Shown: positions 1-6,152 of the stretch, piece by piece
How the letters are laid out: every line of letters starts with the position of its first letter
Numbering within the stretch: position 1 is the first letter of the stretch
Source: Lamprocystis purpurea
Lineage (GTDB): Bacteria > Pseudomonadota > Gammaproteobacteria > Chromatiales > Chromatiaceae
Direction: 5' to 3'
Assembly: GCA_020718945.1 (NCBI GenBank)
Contig: DYRB01000004.1
Span: 1 to 18,454, forward strand
DNA length: 18,454 nucleotides
Made by a program: the position numbers and the translations under genes
Notes under the pieces: model-generated
The model's database searches: none
What the model saw: the letters and a program-made list of their open reading frames with translations, nothing else
Told to the model about the DNA's origin: nothing

Positions 1-136
1 AGCAGTTGTGCCCGCGCATGCGCTGGAAGCGCGCCCAGATGTCGGTCTGGATGTATTCCACCAGGTGGCCTAAGTGGATGGGCCCGTTGGCATAGGGCAG
101 GGCGCTGGTGACCAGGATGTCGCGGGTGTCGCTCAT
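1..136 (-). CDS. metG: Methionyl-tRNA synthetase, N-terminal fragment
   Basis: Class I aminoacyl-tRNA synthetase that charges tRNA-Met in the cytoplasm. Only the first 45 codons lie in the window; the gene runs off the left edge. The visible protein begins MSDTRDILVTSALPYANG and continues with IHLGH, which is the HIGH-type ATP-binding signature (residues 20-24) in its usual MetRS form, preceded by the family-typical TSALPYANG. The ATG at 136-134 gives exactly the expected short leader before the Rossmann fold; no strong Shine-Dalgarno is visible upstream. It lies on the same strand as, and downstream of, the S24-like gene, but a miniature mobile element occupies most of the space between them and therefore its likely leader/promoter region. 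Identification is firm despite the truncation. Confidence 0.95.
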   Translation of the reverse strand, partial: MSDTRDILVTSALPYANGPIHLGHLVEYIQTDIWARFQRMRGHNC

Positions 137-202
137 GGCAGGCTCGCGGGTGGGGCAGGGCCTGCAAGTATCGCACGGGGCGGAGGCCCCGGGTCAGGTC
201 GG

Positions 203-211
203 ATCAATGCC
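203..211. repeat. Left copy of the 9-bp target-site duplication
   Basis: ATCAATGCC immediately left of the element's terminal repeat, identical to the right copy at 434-442. The right copy contains the TGA stop (437-435, minus strand) of the S24-like gene, so this left copy is a duplicated stop-codon region now isolated by the insertion. Confidence 0.85.
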
Positions 212-246
212 CAGCAGTTCCAAATTTGGGGGCCAGATCGGTGCCC

Positions 247-269
247 GTGGGAGCGGCGCCTCGCCGCGA
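247..269 (+). repeat. REP-like head, left arm inside the miniature element
   Basis: Begins GTGGGAG and continues into a small hairpin (GCGGCG, loop CCT, CGCCGC). This GTGGGAG-plus-hairpin design is that of REP sequences known from Pseudomonas and relatives. An oppositely oriented partner is at 361-383. Resemblance to REPs is by eye only. Confidence 0.55.
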
Positions 270-360
270 CGGACTCGCGTGGTGGCCAGCGGGCTCGCTG
301 CGCTTCGCCCGGTCGCGCCGACGACTCCAGGGATGGAGGAGGTAGAGCCGCGTCGGGAAC

Positions 361-383
361 AGCGGCCGAGGCGGCGCTCCCAC
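361..383 (-). repeat. REP-like head, right arm inside the miniature element
   Basis: On the minus strand this starts GTGGGAGCG followed by a GC-rich imperfect hairpin, mirroring the arm at 247-269. The two arms face each other as in a REP doublet (REPIN/BIME), nested within the outer terminal repeats. Confidence 0.5.
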
Positions 384-433
384 GGTGTTTCCGGCCGCGG
401 TGCCAGGTGTTGCTCTCAAATTTGGAATTGCTG

Positions 434-442
434 ATCAATGCC
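434..442. repeat. Right copy of the 9-bp target-site duplication, overlapping a stop codon
   Basis: ATCAATGCC immediately right of the element's terminal repeat. Read on the minus strand it supplies the last codon CAT (His) and the TGA stop of the S24-like gene, so the insertion left that reading frame intact. Confidence 0.85.
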
Positions 443-827
443 TGCCGGTCAGGTCCGTCAGCGGGACCTGCACGGGCGGGGCCTCGCCGGCGCCGTACTT
501 GTAGTGCTTGACCTTGCGCCGGACGTTGCGCTGGATGATGACGCCCAGGACCTTCCACTGGAGCCCGGTGAGGTCGATGTCGGGGTAGATGTCGTTGGTG
601 GCGACCAGCCACTCCCGCCCGTCGGGGTCGCGGCGGTACTGGCGGAACCAGCGCACGTCCTCCACCTCGGCGAAGACGTACATGCCGTCGCGGCAGAACT
701 CGTTGGGCTCGATGAGGATGATGCAGCGGTCCGGGAATTCGGGCTCCATGCTGTCGCCCAGCACCTGCAGGGGGTAGGGTTCGTGCATGCTGCAACCGGT
801 GGCGTGTTCAAGGTTCTGTTCGGACAT
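435..827 (-). CDS. LexA/S24-fold protein without DNA-binding domain, probable pseudo-protease
   Basis: A 130-residue protein made almost entirely of a LexA/UmuD-type (peptidase S24) beta-rich domain. The nucleophile motif LGDSMEP is present with Ser26. From family knowledge the general-base Lys lies about 35-37 residues later, in a VxVKRL-like strand; here that stretch reads DVRWFRQYRR (about 57-66) with no Lys, so the Ser-Lys dyad looks incomplete. There is no helix-turn-helix N-terminus, unlike LexA or phage repressors, so it is neither a full repressor nor clearly an autoprotease. The ATG at 827-825 was preferred over an upstream TTG (896), whose extra 23 residues are low-complexity. The ribosome site is weak. 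Its stop codon lies inside the target duplication of the adjacent miniature element. Its role is unknown; it may be a ligand- or partner-binding S24 domain. Confidence 0.8.
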   Translation of the reverse strand: MSEQNLEHATGCSMHEPYPLQVLGDSMEPEFPDRCIILIEPNEFCRDGMYVFAEVEDVRWFRQYRRDPDGREWLVATNDIYPDIDLTGLQWKVLGVIIQRNVRRKVKHYKYGAGEAPPVQVPLTDLTGRH

Positions 828-1082
828 GCGCAGTGCTCTGGTGGTGGGGGAGGGCGCCGGGCGGGCCCGGTCCCCGGGTGTCGTACTCGGGTACAATGGG
901 ACGAAAGTGGGATTCTACCCAAGTCGATGCAACCGCAGGGCCGAATGCCGTACCCGCCGATGTCCCCCGTCCTAAACCCTCCCTGGACCCGCAGCGCCCC
1001 GGCTCGTCCTGGCTACGGGCGGGTGACGGTGCGGTGCCTTGCGTGGCCAGGGGTCTGTGGCGATCTGAGGGGGCGCGATCAG

Positions 1083-1170
1083 GCTTGGTCGGCCCCAGCA
1101 CCAAGCGCAAAGGGTCGCTCGTCCGCGACCCTTCCCGGGCGGGCCGACCCGGGTCCAATCCATGGACCCG
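1083..1170. other. Cluster of three perfect hairpins (possible structured RNA)
   Basis: Three consecutive perfect inverted repeats: GCTTGGT/ACCAAGC (1083-1089 with 1100-1106), AAGGGTCGC/GCGACCCTT (1110-1118 with 1125-1133, 6-nt loop) and CGGGTCCA/TGGACCCG (1150-1157 with 1163-1170, 5-nt loop). CCCGGG occurs at 1134-1139 and 1148-1153 between the last two. No T-tract follows, so these are not ordinary intrinsic terminators. They could be a structured leader of the ABC-exporter operon, a small RNA, or a relic of a repeat element. Confidence 0.5.
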
Positions 1171-1233
1171 AAGCCCGACCTATCCATGCCATGGCAGCTC
1201 GTGGCAGGGCATCCGGAGGCCGGGCAGTTTCCC

Positions 1234-1262
1234 ATTTGCGTCCATTTGCGTTCATTTGCGGC
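1234..1262 (+). repeat. ATTTGCG array, three units at 10-bp spacing
   Basis: ATTTGCG occurs at 1234, 1244 and 1254, exactly 10 bp apart, ending in GCGGC. A nearly identical copy (one substitution over about 27 bp) lies on the opposite strand at 15594-15622, and a looser copy at 15695-15722, so this is a dispersed family. The array ends 17 bp before the ABC-exporter start codon, where it could act as an operator or a curved-DNA element, or simply be an intergenic repeat. Confidence 0.7.
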
Positions 1263-1279
1263 AAGATTCTTCGCTCCCG

Positions 1280-3121
1280 ATGAACCGCATCGCCGCCACC
1301 GACCGGGTCCACAGCGACCGCCGCGACTGGCACAACCTGAGGGGCATGCTGCCCTACCTGTGGGAGTTCCGCGGCCGGGCGATGCTCGCCATCGCCTGCC
1401 TGGTCCTGGCCAAGCTGGCCAACGTGGGGGTGCCGCTGGCGCTGAAGGGCATCGTCGATGCCTTCGAGCACCCGCTGCCGGGACCCCAGGACCAGGTTCT
1501 GAGCGGGTCCCCCATGGTCCCCTTGGTGGTGCCCCTGGCCCTGTTGGTCGGGTACGGGGCCCTCAAGCTCTCCGCCTCCCTGTTCAACGAACTGCGCGAC
1601 CTGGTCTTCGCCCGGGTCCGCTACCGGGCCATGCGCCGCCTGGCGACCCGGGTCCTGGACCATTTGCACCAGTTGTCCCTGCGCTATCACCTGGAGCGCC
1701 AGAGCGGGGCCGTGAGTCGGGACATAGAGCGCGGCACCCGCTCGGTGAGCACCATCCTCAACTATCTGGTGTTCAGCATCCTGCCGGTGCTGGTGGAGTT
1801 CGGCCTGGTGCTGGGGATACTGGTGACCCGCTATGCCCCGGTGTTCACCCTGGTGACCCTGGCCACCGTGGCGGTCTATGTCGCCTTCACCTTCGCCATC
1901 ACCGAGTGGCGCATGGACTACCGCCACGCCATGAACCGCCTGGACTCGGAGTCCAACAGTCAGGCCTTCGACAGCCTGATCAACTACGAGACGGTCAAGT
2001 ACTTCGGCAACGAGGGGCTGGAGCTCAAGCGCTACGACGGGACCCTGGCGGAGTGGGAGGAGATGGCGGTGAAGAGCCAGACCTCCATGTCGGTGCTCAA
2101 TTTCGGGCAGGGGGCCATCATCGCCCTGGGTGCGACGGTGGTGATGGTCTACGCCGCCCGCGGGGTGGCGGAGGGGGCCATGAGCATCGGCGACCTGGTC
2201 CTGGTCAATGCCTTCCTGTTGCAGTTGTTCATCCCGCTGGGGTTCCTCGGCATGGTCTACCGGCAGATCAAGTACGCCCTGGCGGACATGGACCTGGCCT
2301 TCAAGCTCCTTGAGCGGGTGCCGGAGGTGCGCGATGTCCCTGGGGCCCCGGCCCTGGTCCTGAGCGCCGGGGAGGTGCGCTTTGAGCGGGTGAGCTTCCA
2401 CTACCAGCCGGAGCGGGCCATCCTGCACGACCTGAACTTCACCCTGGCCCCGGGGCAGAAGCTCGCGGTGGTGGGCCACAGCGGGGCGGGCAAGTCCACC
2501 CTGGCGCGGCTGCTGTTCCGCTTCTACGACGTGACCGGCGGGCGCATCTGCATCGACGGCCAGGACATCCGCTCCGTGACCCAGGACAGCCTGCGGCGGG
2601 TCATCGGCATAGTCCCCCAGGACACGGTGCTGTTCAACGACACTATTTGGTACAACCTGGCCTACGGGCGCCCGGGTGCGACCCTGGCGCAGGTGCAGCG
2701 GGCGGCAGAGCTGGCCCAGATCCGTACCTTCGTCGAGTCCCTGCCGGACGGCTGGCAGACCCGGGTCGGGGAGCGTGGCCTGAAGCTCTCCGGCGGGGAG
2801 AAGCAGCGGGTGGCCATAGCCCGGGCCATGCTCAAGGACCCGCGCATCCTGGTCTTCGACGAGGCGACCTCGTCCCTGGACAGCCACACCGAGCAGGCCA
2901 TTCAGAAGACCCTGGCTGCGGTCTCCGCGGACCGAACGACCCTGGTCATCGCCCATCGCCTGTCCACGGTGGTGGACGCGGACCGCATCCTGGTCATGGA
3001 GGCGGGGCGTATTCGGGAACAGGGGACCCACCGGGACCTGCTGGCGGCCGGGGGGCTCTATGCCTCCCTCTGGGACTTGCAGCAGCGTGAGCGGGAATTG
3101 TCCCTGGGGACCTCCGCATGA
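1280..3121 (+). CDS. Atm1/HMT1-type ABC exporter (fused permease and ATPase)
   Basis: A 613-residue half-transporter of the inner membrane, the usual length for the Atm1/ABCB7 family, which as dimers export glutathione-bound or persulfide-bearing compounds and metal-thiol conjugates. The membrane domain spans about 30-330 and carries the family hallmark NYETVKYFGNE (235-245). The ATPase domain (about 360-600) has Walker A GHSGAGKST (399-407), Q-loop Gln447, signature LSGGEKQR (503-510), Walker B ILVFDEATSSLD (523-534) and H-loop His559. The ATG at 1280 gives the normal N-terminus; the frame is open upstream but there encodes only repeat-derived sequence. No good Shine-Dalgarno is seen. It overlaps the next gene by 4 bp (ATGA), so exporter and sensor kinase are translationally coupled. 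The substrate is inferred from family only. Confidence 0.93.
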   Translation: MNRIAATDRVHSDRRDWHNLRGMLPYLWEFRGRAMLAIACLVLAKLANVGVPLALKGIVDAFEHPLPGPQDQVLSGSPMVPLVVPLALLVGYGALKLSASLFNELRDLVFARVRYRAMRRLATRVLDHLHQLSLRYHLERQSGAVSRDIERGTRSVSTILNYLVFSILPVLVEFGLVLGILVTRYAPVFTLVTLATVAVYVAFTFAITEWRMDYRHAMNRLDSESNSQAFDSLINYETVKYFGNEGLELKRYDGTLAEWEEMAVKSQTSMSVLNFGQGAIIALGATVVMVYAARGVAEGAMSIGDLVLVNAFLLQLFIPLGFLGMVYRQIKYALADMDLAFKLLERVPEVRDVPGAPALVLSAGEVRFERVSFHYQPERAILHDLNFTLAPGQKLAVVGHSGAGKSTLARLLFRFYDVTGGRICIDGQDIRSVTQDSLRRVIGIVPQDTVLFNDTIWYNLAYGRPGATLAQVQRAAELAQIRTFVESLPDGWQTRVGERGLKLSGGEKQRVAIARAMLKDPRILVFDEATSSLDSHTEQAIQKTLAAVSADRTTLVIAHRLSTVVDADRILVMEAGRIREQGTHRDLLAAGGLYASLWDLQQRERELSLGTSA

Positions 3122-4743
3122 AGCCCGCCTCGGCCAGCCCCAAGGCCCCGAGGTCCGGGCGCCGGCCCCTGGGCCAGGGGGTCCTGCTCAAGCCCCTGCG
3201 GGTGGCGCACCTGGGCCTGCCCCTGGCGGTGGTGGCGATGGGCCTGGGCTTGGGGCTTGGGCTGTTGCTGTTGCATGGGTTCGCCCCTGGCCTGACCTGG
3301 TCCGGCCCCCTGGCCCTGACCGGGCTGGCTCTGGCCATGGCCGCCCTGGCGGTCTTTTTTCTGCGCCTGCGGGGCCAATTGCTGCGCCCCCTGGCGGAGC
3401 TGGAGGAGGCCGTGACCCGGGTCTGCCAGGGTGAGCCCGGGGCCAGCCAGTCGCTCCATGACCTGGGACTCTTGGGTCCCATAGCCCAGGGGGTGGCGAG
3501 CCTCAACGAGGAACTGACCGACCTCTACGAGGACATGGACAACCGGGTCGCCCGCCAGACCCAGCGCCTGGCCCAGAAGACCGCCTCCCTCAAGATCCTC
3601 TACGACGTGGCCGCGGGCATTAACCAGACCGAGGGCCTGGAGGACCTGCTGCTGCGCTTCCTGCGCGTGCTCAAGGAAATGGTCAATGCCCGCGCCGCCA
3701 CGGTGCGCCTGCTCATGCCGGATGGGTCGCGCCGCCTGGTGGGCTCCATCGGCCTGGACGACGGCCTGGTGCGGGCCCAGGACATGACCCCGGTGGACCT
3801 GTGTCTGTGCGGGGCCCTGCTGTCCCCTGGGGACATCGTCTGCAGCAACGACGCCCGCTTCTGCTCCAAGGTCTACGGCCGGCGCATGTTCGGCAGCGAC
3901 GAGGTCGAGCCGGTCAGCGTGCCCCTGCGCTACCACGAGGACCTGTTGGGGATCTATTGCCTGTTCGTGGACCGCCCTGGGCTGGCCGGGCGGGAGGACA
4001 TCGTCGAGCTGTTGGCCACCGTCGGCCACCACCTGGGGGTCGCGGTGGCCAAGCACCGCTCCGACGAGGAGGCGCGGCGCCTGTCCATCCTGGACGAGCG
4101 CAACGCCCTGGCCCACGAGCTGCACGACTCCCTGGCCCAGACCCTCGCCAGCCTGCGCTACCAGGTGCGCATGCTTGCCGATTCCCTCGCCGGGACACCC
4201 ATCACCCCGGCGGCGGGCAACGACCTGGAGCGGCTGCGCAACGGGCTGGACGAGGTGCACACGGAGCTGCGGGAAATGCTGGCCACCTATCGCGCCCCCC
4301 TGGACCGAGACGGGCTGGTGCCGGCCCTGGAGAAGCTCACCGCAAGGCTTGCACAGGAGACCCGGGTTCACGTACTGTTCCAGAACGACTGCCGCCCCTT
4401 TGAACTAGACGTCGCCGCCGAGTTGCAGATCCTGCGTATCGTCCAAGAGGCCATGGCCAATATCCGCAAGCATGCCCGGGCCCATACGGTGCGCGTCCTG
4501 CTGACCCGTCAGGGGTCTGACGGCTATGTCCTGTTGGTGGAGGACGATGGGGTGGGCTTCAGTGCCCCCGGCAGGTCCACCCACCCGGGGGAGCATATTG
4601 GGCTGTCCATCATGGAGGAGCGGGCGCGGCGCATCGGCGCCGAGCTGCGGCTGGAGAGCGAGCCGGGGGAGGGGACCCGGGTCGAACTGGTGTTCAGCCC
4701 GGAGCGGCGCCGGGCCCTGACCGAGGCGCGGGTGGCGGCCTGA
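3118..4743 (+). CDS. NarX-family sensor histidine kinase with cysteine-rich GAF region
   Basis: A 541-residue membrane kinase. Two hydrophobic segments (about 29-54 and 64-84) are separated by only about ten residues, so the periplasmic nitrate-binding part of true NarX/NarQ is missing. A HAMP-like linker and coiled coil (about 85-160) lead into a GAF-like domain (about 160-315) with the cluster Cys229, Cys231, Cys242, Cys249 (C-x-C-x10-C-x6-C). The HisKA_3 dimerisation domain has the H-box HELHDSLAQ with phospho-acceptor His336. The ATPase domain shows an N-box with Asn448 (NIRKHA) and a G-box EDDGVGF (475-481). It starts inside the exporter stop (ATGA) and its own stop overlaps the regulator start by 1 bp. 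Expected to phosphorylate the NarL-type partner. The input is probably cytoplasmic (thiol, metal, Fe-S or redox), which is inference. Confidence 0.9.
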   Translation: MKPASASPKAPRSGRRPLGQGVLLKPLRVAHLGLPLAVVAMGLGLGLGLLLLHGFAPGLTWSGPLALTGLALAMAALAVFFLRLRGQLLRPLAELEEAVTRVCQGEPGASQSLHDLGLLGPIAQGVASLNEELTDLYEDMDNRVARQTQRLAQKTASLKILYDVAAGINQTEGLEDLLLRFLRVLKEMVNARAATVRLLMPDGSRRLVGSIGLDDGLVRAQDMTPVDLCLCGALLSPGDIVCSNDARFCSKVYGRRMFGSDEVEPVSVPLRYHEDLLGIYCLFVDRPGLAGREDIVELLATVGHHLGVAVAKHRSDEEARRLSILDERNALAHELHDSLAQTLASLRYQVRMLADSLAGTPITPAAGNDLERLRNGLDEVHTELREMLATYRAPLDRDGLVPALEKLTARLAQETRVHVLFQNDCRPFELDVAAELQILRIVQEAMANIRKHARAHTVRVLLTRQGSDGYVLLVEDDGVGFSAPGRSTHPGEHIGLSIMEERARRIGAELRLESEPGEGTRVELVFSPERRRALTEARVAA

Positions 4744-5441
4744 TGGAGCATCCAGGGGAAGAGGGGCGCGCCGGCCTGCGGGTCCTGCTGATCGACGACC
4801 ACACCCTGTTCCGCGCCGGGCTGCGGGAGTTGCTGGAGCGGCGCGGCATCCGGGTCCTGGACGCGGTGGGCGACAGCGCGGCGGGCATCCGCCTGGTCGC
4901 CGAGCAGACCCCCGACGTGGTCCTGCTCGACCTGCGCATGCCCGGCATGGGGGGGATCGAGGTGCTGCGGGAGCTGCGTCAGGCGGACCCCGGGGTGCGG
5001 GTGGCCATACTGACCACCAGTGCCGAGGAGCAGGACCTGATCCAGGCCATCCAGGGCGGGGCGCGGGGCTATCTGCTCAAAGACATGGAGCCTGACGAAC
5101 TGATCGCCGCCCTGGGGCAAATCGTCGCCGGCGGCACCTCGGTGGCCCCTGAGCTGACCGGGGTCCTGGCCAAGGCGGTGCAGGGCGAGACGCGGGTCGC
5201 GCAGGTGCGTTCCGCCTTTTCGGATCTGACCCCAAGGGAGATGGAGATCCTCTGTCACCTGGCGGCGGGTCGCAGCAACAAGGCCATTAGCCGGGTGCTC
5301 GGCATTGCCGACGGGACGGTCAAGCTCCATGTAAAAGGCATACTGCGCAAACTGGCGGTCCATTCCCGGGTCGAGGCGGCGGTGATCGCCGTGGAACAGG
5401 GGGTCTGCGACCGCGACCGCCAGGGTGAGGGGCGGCATTGA
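4743..5441 (+). CDS. NarL/FixJ-type response regulator
   Basis: A 232-residue DNA-binding regulator. The receiver domain (about 12-128) has the acidic pair Asp18-Asp19, phospho-acceptor Asp63 in LLDLRMPG and conserved Lys113 in LLKDMEPDEL. A linker leads to a LuxR-type helix-turn-helix (about 158-219) containing LTPREMEIL and the recognition-helix region DGTVKLHVKGILRKL. The start codon overlaps the kinase stop (TGATG), the standard cognate-pair arrangement. Family members bind promoters as dimers after phosphorylation. Targets are unknown; the neighbouring exporter, rhodanese and polysaccharide genes are candidates by position only. The C-terminal tail after about residue 220 is charged and probably disordered. 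Confidence 0.93.
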   Translation: MEHPGEEGRAGLRVLLIDDHTLFRAGLRELLERRGIRVLDAVGDSAAGIRLVAEQTPDVVLLDLRMPGMGGIEVLRELRQADPGVRVAILTTSAEEQDLIQAIQGGARGYLLKDMEPDELIAALGQIVAGGTSVAPELTGVLAKAVQGETRVAQVRSAFSDLTPREMEILCHLAAGRSNKAISRVLGIADGTVKLHVKGILRKLAVHSRVEAAVIAVEQGVCDRDRQGEGRH

Positions 5442-5493
5442 GGCCGGTCCTGCGCCCAATCGCCCGGCGGCCAGCCGTCCGGCCCATCGAGCT

Positions 5494-5500
5494 AGAGGTA
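5494..5500 (+). promoter_or_regulatory. Shine-Dalgarno site fixing the rhodanese start
   Basis: AGAGGTA seven to eight bases before the ATG at 5506 is one of the clearer ribosome sites in the window. It supports 5506 over the upstream open frame, which overlaps the regulator gene. Confidence 0.65.
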
Positions 5501-5505
5501 AGTAC

Positions 5506-5973
5506 ATGAAGAACTTTTTGGAACTGATCAAGGGTTGTCTCACCGACGTCCGCGAGATCATGCCTTGGGACCTGGAGGAGCGCCTGCGGGAGAACCCGGA
5601 CCTATTGATCGTGGACGTCCGCGAGCCTTCTGAGTACGACGTCATGCACATCGAGGGCTCCCTCAGTGTCCCCCGGGGTATCCTGGAATCGGCCTGCGAA
5701 TGGGAGTACGAGGAGACGGTGCCGGACCTGGTCAGGGCCCGGGACCGGGAGCTGGTGGTGGTATGCCGCTCGGGGTATCGCAGCGTGCTGGCCGCCCACT
5801 CCATGCAGGTGCTCGGGTACAGCAACGTGGTCTCGCTCCAGACCGGGCTGCGGGGTTGGAAGGATTTTGAGCAGCCTCTGGTCGATCAGGCCGGGGCGGC
5901 GGTCGACCTTGACGACGCCGACCTGTATTTCACACCTCGGATACGGTACGATCAGGTCCGGCCTCGGGACTGA
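5506..5973 (+). CDS. Single-domain rhodanese-like sulfurtransferase
   Basis: A 155-residue cytoplasmic protein with one rhodanese fold (about 18-128). The active-site loop is CRSGYRS with catalytic Cys87, a six-residue loop of the sulfur-transferring type, and DVREPSEYDVMHIEGS (37-52) is the usual CH2-type motif before it. Rhodaneses carry a persulfide on the Cys and pass sulfane sulfur to acceptors. There is no signal peptide. The roughly 30-residue acidic C-terminal tail (AAVDLDDADLYF region) is beyond the core domain. It follows the response regulator after 64 bp on the same strand. Together with the Atm1-type exporter this suggests a persulfide/glutathione theme for the cluster, which is inference from context. 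Confidence 0.9.
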   Translation: MKNFLELIKGCLTDVREIMPWDLEERLRENPDLLIVDVREPSEYDVMHIEGSLSVPRGILESACEWEYEETVPDLVRARDRELVVVCRSGYRSVLAAHSMQVLGYSNVVSLQTGLRGWKDFEQPLVDQAGAAVDLDDADLYFTPRIRYDQVRPRD

Positions 5974-6022
5974 CCAGCAAAGAGAAGCCTGGACAATCAG
6001 TTGGTTGGAGGACGAGGACGGT

Positions 6023-6043
6023 TGTGGGTGTGGGTGTGGGTGT
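6023..6043 (+). repeat. TGTGGG hexamer repeat, 3.5 copies
   Basis: Three perfect TGTGGG units plus TGT in the gap between the rhodanese gene and the polysaccharide operon. It lies about 110 bp upstream of the first gene of that operon. Too short to say whether it varies by slippage. Confidence 0.6.
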
Positions 6044-6152
6044 CCACCCTGTCTTGGATGTGAAACGCCCCCAAGGGTACACTAGGGACCCTGGATGTAT
6101 GGCCTTATAGATGGGCTTGGATGCCAGTCACGCCTTTCGACCGGAGTTCACC

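Larger units (their letters stand above)
212..433. mobile_element. Miniature inverted-repeat element (MITE-like), 222 bp, with 9-bp target duplication
   Basis: The left end (212-228) reads CAGCAGTTCCAAATTTG. The reverse complement of the right end (417-433) reads CAGCAATTCCAAATTTG, 16 of 17 identical. The element is flanked on both sides by the perfect 9-bp repeat ATCAATGCC (203-211 and 434-442), which is what a transposase making a 9-bp staggered cut leaves behind. There is no transposase ORF inside, so it would need one in trans. A second symmetry lies inside the ends: CCGTGGGAGCG at 245-255 and its exact complement at 375-385. The element sits between the S24-like gene and metG, touching the stop codon of the former and lying within about 75 bp of the metG start, so it may now carry part of the metG promoter or leader. 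The parent IS family cannot be named from the sequence alone. Confidence 0.85.
828..1279. other. Non-coding gap between divergent genes, with hairpins and a phased repeat
   Basis: About 450 bp between the divergent S24-like and ABC-exporter genes. The exporter frame stays open through it, but that translation is low-complexity and unlike any ABC N-terminus, and part of it is encoded by the ATTTGCG repeat, so no gene is called. It holds the hairpin cluster at 1083-1170, a 10-bp palindrome TGCCATGGCA at 1187-1196, and the phased repeat at 1234-1262. Promoters for both flanking genes must lie here, but no convincing -35/-10 pair was found. Confidence 0.6.

Noticed and set aside
1234..1262. CRISPR-like array
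   Set aside because: Units are 7 bp at 10-bp spacing, with 3-bp gaps and only three copies; far too short for repeats and spacers.
1083..1262. Inverted mate for the ATTTGCG array at 1234, based on CGCAAA at 1106
   Set aside because: Only one partial unit and no phased neighbours, unlike the genuine pair at 15594-15722.
833..1279. N-terminal extension of the ABC exporter by up to 149 residues
   Set aside because: The extension is low-complexity, unlike family N-termini, and partly encoded by hairpins and the ATTTGCG repeat.
1079..3031. A 650-codon open frame antisense to the ABC exporter
   Set aside because: His/Gln/Gly-rich translation without domains, exactly opposite a gene with all ABC motifs; a typical high-GC antisense frame.
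3058..4371. A 437-codon open frame antisense to the histidine kinase
   Set aside because: Low-complexity Gln/Gly/His-rich product and no motifs; the plus-strand kinase fully explains the region.
6074..6092. Terminator-like AGGGT/ACCCT inverted repeat after the rhodanese gene
   Set aside because: Only a 5-bp stem with a 9-nt loop and no T-tract.
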